Below are positions 25,001 through 37,052 of a DNA stretch of 64,000 bases, one piece after another. The translations under genes and the position numbers were made by a program. Positions within the stretch are counted from its first letter, which is position 1. Every line of letters begins with the position of its first letter. The stretch lies in NCBI GenBank assembly GCA_037893225.1, contig JAZGUH010000706.1, forward strand, positions 248,001-312,000, written 5' to 3'. The notes below the pieces were generated by a model. It ran no database searches, was not told the DNA's origin, and saw nothing but the letters and a program-made list of their open reading frames with translations. This DNA comes from Hippasteria phrygiana. Taxonomy: Eukaryota; Echinodermata; Asteroidea; Valvatida; Goniasteridae.

Positions 25001-28000
25001 GGGTATGACTTGCTTTACTCATTCATAATTGCATGAAATATAAACCAAATACAGTAATTTTGACATGTATGGATAGCTTAGATCTGGCGCTACATGTTGC
25101 AATTATCGGCGGCTTCTTAGAGTTAAAACTTGTGGAGAAAATTCAAACCTCGCAATGTTTATTTTCTTTCCGGCCAACATCTGTGTACATGTTACCGTCT
25201 ATTTATTGCTCCATGCCTGTCAAATTCCCTAGGGTATGACTTGCTTTACTCATTCATAATTGCATGAAATATAAACCAAATACAGTAATTTTGACATGTA
25301 TGGATAGCTTAGATCTGGCGCTACATGTTGCAATTATCGGCGGCTTCTTAGAGTTAAAACTTGTGGAGAAAATTCAAACCTCGCAATGTTTATTTTCTTT
25401 CCGGCCAACATCTGTGTACATGTTACCGTCTATTTATTGCTCCATGCCTGTCAAATTCCCTAGGGTATGACTTGCTTTACTCATTCATAATTGCATGAAA
25501 TATAAACCAAATACAGTAATTTTGACATGTATGGATAGCTTAGATCTGGCGCTACATGTTGCAATTATCGGCGGCTTCTTAGAGTTAAAACTTGTGGAGA
25601 AAATTCAAACCTCGCAATGTTTATTTTCTTCCCGGCCACCATCTGTGTGCAGATTACCTCTTATTTATTGCTCCATGCCTGTCAAATTCCCTGGGGTATG
25701 GACTTGCTTTACTCATTCATAATTGCATGAAATATCAACCAAATTCAGTAATTTTGACATGTATGGATAGCTTAGATCTGGCGCTACATGTTGCAATTAT
25801 CGGCGGCTTCTTAGAGTTAACACTTGTGGAGAAAATTCAAACCTCGCAATGTTTATTTTCTTCCCTGCCACGATCTGTGTGCAGATTATCTTTTATTTAT
25901 TGCTCCATGCCTGTTAAATTCCCTGGGGTATGGACTTGCTTTACTCATTCATAATTGCATGAAATATCAACCAAATTCAGTAATTTTGACATGTATGGAT
26001 AGCTTAGATCTGGCGCTACATGTTGCAATTATCGGCGGCTTCTTAGAGTTAAAACTTGTGGAGAAAATTCAAACCTCGCAATGTTTATTTCCTTTCCGGC
26101 CAACATCTGTGTACATGTTACCGTCTATTTATTGCTCCATGCCTGTCAAATTCCCTAGGGTATGACTTGCTTTACTCATTCATAATTGCATGAAATATAA
26201 ACCAAATACAGTAATTTTGACATGTATGGATAGCTTAGATCTGGCGCTACATGTTGCAATTATCGGCGGCTTCTTAGAGTTAACACTTGTGGAGAAAATT
26301 CAAACCTCGCAATGTTTATTTTCTTCCCGGCCACCATCTGTGTGCAGATTACCTCTTATTTATTGCTCCATGCATGTCAAATTCCCTGGGGTATGGACTT
26401 GCTTTACTCATTCATAATTGCATGAAATATCAACCAAATTCAGTAATTTTGACATGTATGGATAGCTTAGATCTGGCGCTACATGTTGCAATTATCGGCG
26501 GCTTCTTAGAGTTAAAACTTGTGGAGAAAATTCAAACCTCGCAATGTTTATTTTCTTTCCGGCCAACATCTGTGTACATGTTACCGTCTATTTATTGCTC
26601 CATGCCTGTCAAATTCCCTAGGGTATGACTTGCTTTACTCATTCATAATTGCATGAAATATAAACCAAATACAGTAATTTTGACATGTATGGATAGCTTA
26701 GATCTGGCGCTACATGTTGCAATTATCGGCGGCTTCTTAGAGTTAAAACTTGTGGAGAAAATTCAAACCTCGCAATGTTTATTTTCTTCCCGGCCACCAT
26801 CTGTGTGCAGATTACCTCTTATTTATTGCTCCATGCCTGTCAAATTCCCTGGGGTATGGACTTGCTTTACTCATTCATAATTGCATGAAATATCAACCAA
26901 ATTCAGTAATTTTGACATGTATGGATAGCTTAGATCTGGCGCTACATGTTGCAATTATCGGCGGCTTCTTAGAGTTAACACTTGTGGAGAAAATTCAAAC
27001 CTCGCAATGTTTATTTTCTTCCCTGCCACGATCTGTGTGCAGATTATCTTTTATTTATTGCTCCATGCCTGTTAAATTCCCTGGGGTATGGACTTGCTTT
27101 ACTCATTCATAATTGCATGAAATATCAACCAAATTCAGTAATTTTGACATGTATGGATAGCTTAGATCTGGCGCTACATGTTGCAATTATCGGCGGCTTC
27201 TTAGAGTTAAAACTTGTGGAGAAAATTCAAACCTCGCAATGTTTATTTCCTTTCCGGCCAACATCTGTGTACATGTTACCGTCTATTTATTGCTCCATGC
27301 CTGTCAAATTCCCTAGGGTATGACTTGCTTTACTCATTCATAATTGCATGAAATATAAACCAAATACAGTAATTTTGACATGTATGGATAGCTTAGATCT
27401 GGCGCTACATGTTGCAATTATCGGCGGCTTCTTAGAGTTAACACTTGTGGAGAAAATTCAAACCTCGCAATGTTTATTTTCTTCCCGGCCACCATCTGTG
27501 TGCAGATTACCTCTTATTTATTGCTCCATGCATGTCAAATTCCCTGGGGTATGGACTTGCTTTACTCATTCATAATTGCATGAAATATCAACCAAATTCA
27601 GTAATTTTGACATGTATGGATAGCTTAGATCTGGCGCTATGTTGCAATTATCGGCGGCTTCTTAGAGTAAAAACTTGTGGAGAAAATTCAAACCTCGCAA
27701 TGTTTATTTTCTTTCCGGCCAACATCTGTGTGCATATTACCTTCTATTTATTGCTCCATGCCTGTCAAATTCCCTGGGGTATGACTTGCTTTACTCATTC
27801 ATAATTGCATGAAATATAAACCAAATTCAGTAATTTTGACATGTATGGATAGCTTAGATCTGGCGCTACATGTTGCAATTATCGGCGGCTTCTTAGAGTT
27901 AAAACTTGTGGAGAAAATTCAAACCTCGCAATGTTTATTTTCTTTCCGGCCAACATCTGTGTACATGTTACCGTCTATTTATTGCTCCATGCCTGTCAAA

Positions 28001-30119
28001 TTCCCTAGGGTATGACTTGCTTTACTCATTCATAATTGCATGAAATATAAACCAAATACAGTAATTTTGACATGTATGGATAGCTTAGATCTGGCGCTAC
28101 ATGTTGCAATTATCGGCGGCTTCTTAGAGTTAAAACTTGTGGAGAAAATTCAAACCTCGCAATGTTTATTTTCTTTTCGGCCAACATCTGTGTACATGTT
28201 ACCGTCTATTTATTGCTCCATGCATGTCAAATTCCCTGGGGTATGACTTGCTTTACTCATTCATAATTGCATGAAATATAAACCAAATACAGTAATTTTG
28301 ACATGTATGGATAGCTTAGATCTGGCGCTACATGTTGCAATTATCGGCGGCTTCTTAGAGTTAAAACTTGTGGAGAAAATTCAAACCTCGCAATGTTTAT
28401 TTTCTTTCCGGCCAACATCTGTGTACATGTTACCGTCTATTTATTGCTCCATGCCTGTCAAATTCCCTAGGGTATGACTTGCTTTACTCATTCATAATTG
28501 CATGAAATATAAACCAAATACAGTAATTTTGACATGTATGGATAGCTTAGATCTGGCGCTACATGTTGCAATTATCGGCGGCTTCTTAGAGTTAAAACTT
28601 GTGGAGAAAATTCAAACCTCGCAATGTTTATTTTCTTTCCGGCCAACATCTGTGTACATGTTACCGTCTATTTATTGCTCCATGCCTGTCAAATTCCCTA
28701 GGGTATGACTTGCTTTACTCATTCATAATTGCATGAAATATAAACCAAATACAGTAATTTTGACATGTATGGATAGCTTAGATCTGGCGCTACATGTTGC
28801 AATTATCGGCGGCTTCTTAGAGTTAAAACTTGTGGAGAAAATTCAAACCTCGCAATGTTTATTTTCTTCCCGGCCACCATCTGTGTGCAGATTACCTCTT
28901 ATTTATTGCTCCATGCCTGTCAAATTCCCTGGGGTATGGACTTGCTTTACTCATTCATAATTGCATGAAATATCAACCAAATTCAGTAATTTTGACATGT
29001 ATGGATAGCTTAGATCTGGCGCTACATGTTGCAATTATCGGCGGCTTCTTAGAGTTAACACTTGTGGAGAAAATTCAAACCTCGCAATGTTTATTTTCTT
29101 CCCTGCCACGATCTGTGTGCAGATTATCTTTTATTTATTGCTCCATGCCTGTTAAATTCCCTGGGGTATGGACTTGCTTTACTCATTCATAATTGCATGA
29201 AATATCAACCAAATTCAGTAATTTTGACATGTATGGATAGCTTAGATCTGGCGCTACATGTTGCAATTATCGGCGGCTTCTTAGAGTTAAAACTTGTGGA
29301 GAAAATTCAAACCTCGCAATGTTTATTTCCTTTCCGGCCAACATCTGTGTACATGTTACCGTCTATTTATTGCTCCATGCCTGTCAAATTCCCTAGGGTA
29401 TGACTTGCTTTACTCATTCATAATTGCATGAAATATAAACCAAATACAGTAATTTTGACATGTATGGATAGCTTAGATCTGGCGCTACATGTTGCAATTA
29501 TCGGCGGCTTCTTAGAGTTAACACTTGTGGAGAAAATTCAAACCTCGCAATGTTTATTTTCTTCCCGGCCACCATCTGTGTGCAGATTACCTCTTATTTA
29601 TTGCTCCATGCATGTCAAATTCCCTGGGGTATGGACTTGCTTTACTCATTCATAATTGCATGAAATATCAACCAAATTCAGTAATTTTGACATGTATGGA
29701 TAGCTTAGATCTGGCGCTATGTTGCAATTATCGGCGGCTTCTTAGAGTAAAAACTTGTGGAGAAAATTCAAACCTCGCAATGTTTATTTTCTTTCCGGCC
29801 AACATCTGTGTGCATATTACCTTCTATTTATTGCTCCATGCCTGTCAAATTCCCTGGGGTATGACTTGCTTTACTCATTCATAATTGCATGAAATATAAA
29901 CCAAATTCAGTAATTTTGACATGTATGGATAGCTTAGATCTGGCGCTACATGTTGCAATTATCGGCGGCTTCTTAGAGTTAAAACTTGTGGAGAAAATTC
30001 AAACCTCGCAATGTTTATTTTCTTTCCGGCCATTATCTGTGTACATGTTACCGTCTATTTATTGCTCCATGCCTGTCAAATTCCCTAGGGTATGACTTGC
30101 TTTACTCATTCATAATTGC

Positions 30120-33100
30120 ATGAAATATAAACCAAATACAGTAATTTTGACATGTATGGATAGCTTAGATCTGGCGCTACATGTTGCAATTATCGGCGGC
30201 TTCTTAGAGTTAAAACTTGTGGAGAAAATTCAAACCTCGCAATGTTTATTTTCTTTTCGGCCAACATCTGTGTACATGTTACCGTCTATTTATTGCTCCA
30301 TGCCTGTCAAATTCCCTAGGGTATGACTTGCTTTACTCATTCATAATTGCATGAAATATAAACCAAATACAGTAATTTTGACATGTATGGATAGCTTAGA
30401 TCTGGCGCTACATGTTGCAATTATCGGCGGCTTCTTAGAGTTAAAACTTGTGGAGAAAATTCAAACCTCGCAATGTTTATTTTCTTTCCGGCCAACATCT
30501 GTGTACATGTTACCGTCTATTTATTGCTCCATGCATGTCAAATTCCCTAGGGTATGACTTGCTTTACTCATTCATAATTGCATGAAATATCAACCAAATT
30601 CAGTAATTTTGACATGTATGGATAGCTTAGATCTGGCGCTACATGTTGCAATTATCGGCGGCTTCTTAGAGTTAACACTTGTGGAGAAAATTCAAACCTC
30701 GCAATGTTTATTTTCTTCCCGGCCACGATCTGTGTGCAGATTATCTTTTATTTATTGCTCCATGCCTGTTAAATTCCCTGGGGTATGGACTTGCTTTACT
30801 CATTCATAATTGCATGAAATATCAACCAAATTCAGTAATTTTGACATGTATGGATAGCTTAGATCTGGCGCTACATGTTGCAATTATCGGCGGCTTCTTA
30901 GAGTTAAAACTTGTGGAGAAAATTCAAACCTCGCAATGTTTATTTCCTTTCCGGCCAACATCTGTGTACATGTTACCGTCTATTTATTGCTCCATGCCTG
31001 TCAAATTCCCTAGGGTATGACTTGCTTTACTCATTCATAATTGCATGAAATATAAACCAAATACAGTAATTTTGACATGTATGGATAGCTTAGATCTGGC
31101 GCTACATGTTGCAATTATCGGCGGCTTCTTAGAGTTAACACTTGTGGAGAAAATTCAAACCTCGCAATGTTTATTTTCTTCCCGGCCACCATCTGTGTGC
31201 AGATTACCTCTTATTTATTGCTCCATGCATGTCAAATTCCCTGGGGTATGGACTTGCTTTACTCATTCATAATTGCATGAAATATCAACCAAATTCAGTA
31301 ATTTTGACATGTATGGATAGCTTAGATCTGGCGCTATGTTGCAATTATCGGCGGCTTCTTAGAGTAAAAACTTGTGGAGAAAATTCAAACCTCGCAATGT
31401 TTATTTTCTTTCCGGCCAACATCTGTGTGCATATTACCTTCTATTTATTGCTCCATGCCTGTCAAATTCCCTGGGGTATGACTTGCTTTACTCATTCATA
31501 ATTGCATGAAATATAAACCAAATTCAGTAATTTTGACATGTATGGATAGCTTAGATCTGGCGCTACATGTTGCAATTATCGGCGGCTTCTTAGAGTTAAC
31601 ACTTGTGGAGAAAATTCAAACCTCGCAATGTTTATTTTCTTTCCGGCCAACATCTGTGTACATGTTACCGTCTATTTATTGCTCCATGCCTGTCAAATTC
31701 CCTAGGGTATGACTTGCTTTACTCATTCATAATTGCATGAAATATAAACCAAATACAGTAATTTTGACATGTATGGATAGCTTAGATCTGGCGCTACATG
31801 TTGCAATTATCGGCGGCTTCTTAGAGTTAAAACTTGTGGAGAAAATTCAAACCTCGCAATGTTTATTTTCTTTCCGGCCAACATCTGTGTACATGTTACC
31901 GTCTATTTATTGCTCCATGCATGTCAAATTCCCTAGGGTATGACTTGCTTTACTCATTCATAATTGCATGAAATATCAACCAAATTCAGTAATTTTGACA
32001 TGTATGGATAGCTTAGATCTGGCGCTACATGTTGCAATTATCGGCGGCTTCTTAGAGTTAACACTTGTGGAGAAAATTCAAACCTCGCAATGTTTATTTT
32101 CTTCCCGGCCACCATCTGTGTGCAGATTATCTTTTATTTATTGCTCCATGCCTGTTAAATTCCCTGGGGTATGGACTTGCTTTACTCATTCATAATTGCA
32201 TGAAATATCAACCAAATTCAGTAATTTTGACATGTATGGATAGCTTAGATCTGGCGCTACATGTTGCAATTATCGGCGGCTTCTTAGAGTTAAAACTTGT
32301 GGAGAAAATTCAAACCTCGCAATGTTTATTTTCTTTCCGGCCAACATCTGTGTACATGTTACCGTCTATTTATTGCTCCATGCCTGTCAAATTCCCTAGG
32401 GTATGACTTGCTTTACTCATTCATAATTGCATGAAATATAAACCAAATACAGTAATTTTGACATGTATGGATAGCTTAGATCTGGCGCTACATGTTGCAA
32501 TTATCGGCGGCTTCTTAGAGTTAAAACTTGTGGAGAAAATTCAAACCTCGCAATGTTTATTTTCTTTCCGGCCAACATCTGTGTACATGTTACCGTCTAT
32601 TTATTGCTCCATGCCTGTCAAATTCCCTAGGGTATGACTTGCTTTACTCATTCATAATTGCATGAAATATAAACCAAATACAGTAATTTTGACATGTATG
32701 GATAGCTTAGATCTGGCGCTACATGTTGCAATTATCGGCGGCTTCTTAGAGTTAAAACTTGTGGAGAAAATTCAAACCTCGCAATGTTTATTTTCTTTCC
32801 GGCCAACATCTGTGTACATGTTACCGTCTATTTATTGCTCCATGCATGTCAAATTCCCTAGGGTATGACTTGCTTTACTCATTCATAATTGCATGAAATA
32901 TCAACCAAATTCAGTAATTTTGACATGTATGGATAGCTTAGATCTGGCGCTACATGTTGCAATTATCGGCGGCTTCTTAGAGTTAACACTTGTGGAGAAA
33001 ATTCAAACCTCGCAATGTTTATTTTCTTCCCGGCCACCATCTGTGTGCAGATTACCTCTTATTTATTGCTCCATGCATGTCAAATTCCCTGGGGTATGGA

Positions 33101-36100
33101 CTTGCTTTACTCATTCATAATTGCATGAAATATCAACCAAATTCAGTAATTTTGACATGTATGGATAGCTTAGATCTGGCGCTATGTTGCAATTATCGGC
33201 GGCTTCTTAGAGTAAAAACTTGTGGAGAAAATTCAAACCTCGCAATGTTTATTTTCTTTCCGGCCAACATCTGTGTGCATATTACCTTCTATTTATTGCT
33301 CCATGCCTGTCAAATTCCCTGGGGTATGACTTGCTTTACTCATTCATAATTGCATGAAATATAAACCAAATTCAGTAATTTTGACATGTATGGATAGCTT
33401 AGATCTGGCGCTACATGTTGCAATTATCGGCGGCTTCTTAGAGTTAACACTTGTGGAGAAAATTCAAACCTCGCAATGTTTATTTTCTTTCCGGCCAACA
33501 TCTGTGTACATGTTACCGTCTATTTATTGCTCCATGCCTGTCAAATTCCCTAGGGTATGACTTGCTTTACTCATTCATAATTGCATGAAATATAAACCAA
33601 ATACAGTAATTTTGACATGTATGGATAGCTTAGATCTGGCGCTACATGTTGCAATTATCGGCGGCTTCTTAGAGTTAAAACTTGTGGAGAAAATTCAAAC
33701 CTCGCAATGTTTATTTTCTTTCCGGCCAACATCTGTGTACATGTTACCGTCTATTTATTGCTCCATGCATGTCAAATTCCCTAGGGTATGACTTGCTTTA
33801 CTCATTCATAATTGCATGAAATATCAACCAAATTCAGTAATTTTGACATGTATGGATAGCTTAGATCTGGCGCTACATGTTGCAATTATCGGCGGCTTCT
33901 TAGAGTTAACACTTGTGGAGAAAATTCAAACCTCGCAATGTTTATTTTCTTCCCGGCCACCATCTGTGTGCAGATTATCTTTTATTTATTGCTCCATGCC
34001 TGTTAAATTCCCTGGGGTATGGACTTGCTTTACTCATTCATAATTGCATGAAATATCAACCAAATTCAGTAATTTTGACATGTATGGATAGCTTAGATCT
34101 GGCGCTACATGTTGCAATTATCGGCGGCTTCTTAGAGTTAAAACTTGTGGAGAAAATTCAAACCTCGCAATGTTTATTTTCTTTCCGGCCAACATCTGTG
34201 TACATGTTACCGTCTATTTATTGCTCCATGCCTGTCAAATTCCCTAGGGTATGACTTGCTTTACTCATTCATAATTGCATGAAATATAAACCAAATACAG
34301 TAATTTTGACATGTATGGATAGCTTAGATCTGGCGCTACATGTTGCAATTATCGGCGGCTTCTTAGAGTTAAAACTTGTGGAGAAAATTCAAACCTCGCA
34401 ATGTTTATTTTCTTTCCGGCCAACATCTGTGTACATGTTACCGTCTATTTATTGCTCCATGCCTGTCAAATTCCCTAGGGTATGACTTGCTTTACTCATT
34501 CATAATTGCATGAAATATAAACCAAATACAGTAATTTTGACATGTATGGATAGCTTAGATCTGGCGCTACATGTTGCAATTATCGGCGGCTTCTTAGAGT
34601 TAAAACTTGTGGAGAAAATTCAAACCTCGCAATGTTTATTTTCTTTCCGGCCAACATCTGTGTACATGTTACCGTCTATTTATTGCTCCATGCATGTCAA
34701 ATTCCCTAGGGTATGACTTGCTTTACTCATTCATAATTGCATGAAATATCAACCAAATTCAGTAATTTTGACATGTATGGATAGCTTAGATCTGGCGCTA
34801 CATGTTGCAATTATCGGCGGCTTCTTAGAGTTAACACTTGTGGAGAAAATTCAAACCTCGCAATGTTTATTTTCTTCCCGGCCACCATCTGTGTGCAGAT
34901 TACCTCTTATTTATTGCTCCATGCCTGTCAAATTCCCTGGGGTATGGACTTGCTTTACTCATTCATAATTGCATGAAATATCAACCAAATTCAGTAATTT
35001 TGACATGTATGGATAGCTTAGATCTGGCGCTACATGTTGCAATTATCGGCGGCTTCTTAGAGTTAAAACTTGTGGAGAAAATTCAAACCTCGCAATGTTT
35101 ATTTTCTTTCCGGCCAACATCTGTGTACATGTTACCGTCTATTTATTGCTCCATGCCTGTCAAATTCCCTAGGGTATGACTTGCTTTACTCATTCATAAT
35201 TGCATGAAATATAAACCAAATACAGTAATTTTGACATGTATGGATAGCTTAGATCTGGCGCTACATGTTGCAATTATCGGCGGCTTCTTAGAGTTAAAAC
35301 TTGTGGAGAAAATTCAAACCTCGCAATGTTTATTTTCTTCCCGGCCACCATCTGTGTGCAGATTACCTCTTATTTATTGCTCCATGCCTGTCAAATTCCC
35401 TGGGGTATGGACTTGCTTTACTCATTCATAATTGCATGAAATATCAACCAAATTCAGTAATTTTGACATGTATGGATAGCTTAGATCTGGCGCTACATGT
35501 TGCAATTATCGGCGGCTTCTTAGAGTTAACACTTGTGGAGAAAATTCAAACCTCGCAATGTTTATTTTCTTCCCTGCCACGATCTGTGTGCAGATTATCT
35601 TTTATTTATTGCTCCATGCCTGTTAAATTCCCTGGGGTATGGACTTGCTTTACTCATTCATAATTGCATGAAATATCAACCAAATTCAGTAATTTTGACA
35701 TGTATGGATAGCTTAGATCTGGCGCTACATGTTGCAATTATCGGCGGCTTCTTAGAGTTAAAACTTGTGGAGAAAATTCAAACCTCGCAATGTTTATTTC
35801 CTTTCCGGCCAACATCTGTGTACATGTTACCGTCTATTTATTGCTCCATGCCTGTCAAATTCCCTAGGGTATGACTTGCTTTACTCATTCATAATTGCAT
35901 GAAATATAAACCAAATACAGTAATTTTGACATGTATGGATAGCTTAGATCTGGCGCTACATGTTGCAATTATCGGCGGCTTCTTAGAGTTAACACTTGTG
36001 GAGAAAATTTAAACCTCGCAATGTTTATTTTCTTCCCGGCCACCATCTGTGTGCAGATTACCTCTTATTTATTGCTCCATGCATGTCAAATTCCCTGGGG

Positions 36101-36821
36101 TATGGACTTGCTTTACTCATTCATAATTGCATGAAATATCAACCAAATTCAGTAATTTTGACATGTATGGATAGCTTAGATCTGGCGCTATGTTGCAATT
36201 ATCGGCGGCTTCTTAGAGTAAAAACTTGTGGAGAAAATTCAAACCTCGCAATGTTTATTTTCTTTCCGGCCAACATCTGTGTGCATATTACCTTCTATTT
36301 ATTGCTCCATGCCTGTCAAATTCCCTGGGGTATGACTTGCTTTACTCATTCATAATTGCATGAAATATAAACCAAATTCAGTAATTTTGACATGTATGGA
36401 TAGCTTAGATCTGGCGCTACATGTTGCAATTATCGGCGGCTTCTTAGAGTTAAAACTTGTGGAGAAAATTCAAACCTCGCAATGTTTATTTTCTTTCCGG
36501 CCAACATCTGTGTACATGTTACCGTCTATTTATTGCTCCATGCCTGTCAAATTCCCTAGGGTATGACTTGCTTTACTCATTCATAATTGCATGAAATATA
36601 AACCAAATACAGTAATTTTGACATGTATGGATAGCTTAGATCTGGCGCTACATGTTGCAATTATCGGCGGCTTCTTAGAGTTAAAACTTGTGGAGAAAAT
36701 TCAAACCTCGCAATGTTTATTTTCTTTTCGGCCAACATCTGTGTACATGTTACCGTCTATTTATTGCTCCATGCATGTCAAATTCCCTGGGGTATGACTT
36801 GCTTTACTCATTCATAATTGC
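30120..36821. repeat. Zone 5: 1848-bp 8-mer followed by a copy of zone 3/4 sequence
   Basis: Starts and classes: 30120 A with TTTTCGG, 30351 B, 30582 E1, 30814 F, 31045 G, 31277 H, 31506 S with C95, 31737 B, 31968 E3, 32200 D, 32431 A, 32662 B, 32893 G with C10, 33125 H, 33354 S with C95, 33585 B, 33816 E3, 34048 D, 34279 A, 34510 B, 34741 C, 34973 D, 35204 C1, 35436 E2, 35668 F, 35899 G, 36131 H, 36360 S, 36591 Bg. The 8-mer at 31506-33353 repeats from 33354 for six units, then changes to the C-D-C1-E2-F-G-H-S-Bg series also found from 20409. Confidence 0.9.
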
Positions 36822-37052
36822 ATGAAATATAAACCAAATACAGTAATTTTGACATGTATGGATAGCTTAGATCTGGCGCTACATGTTGCAATTATCGGCG
36901 GCTTCTTAGAGTTAAAACTTGTGGAGAAAATTCAAACCTCGCAATGTTTATTTTCTTTCCGGCCAACATCTGTGTACATGTTACCGTCTATTTATTGCTC
37001 CATGCATGTCAAATTCCCTAGGGTATGACTTGCTTTACTCATTCATAATTGC

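Larger units (their letters stand above)
20409..30119. repeat. Zone 4: E2-F-G-H-based HORs (2080, 1158, 2543, 3238 bp)
   Basis: Starts and classes: 20409 C, 20641 D, 20872 C1, 21104 E2, 21336 F, 21567 G, 21799 H, 22028 S, 22259 Bg, 22490 A, 22721 A, 22952 C1, 23184 D, 23415 C1, 23647 E2, 23879 F, 24110 G, 24342 H, 24571 S, 24802 Bg, 25033 A, 25264 A, 25495 C1, 25727 E2, 25959 F, 26190 G, 26422 D, 26653 C1, 26885 E2, 27117 F, 27348 G, 27580 H, 27809 S, 28040 Bg, 28271 A, 28502 A, 28733 C1, 28965 E2, 29197 F, 29428 G, 29660 H, 29889 S. The 9-mer E2-F-G-H-S-Bg-A-A-C1 is 2080 bp. A D-C1 pair makes it an 11-mer of 2543 bp. The short E2-F-G-D-C1 is 1158 bp, and 9-mer plus 5-mer gives a 14-mer of 3238 bp. 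Confidence 0.92.
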
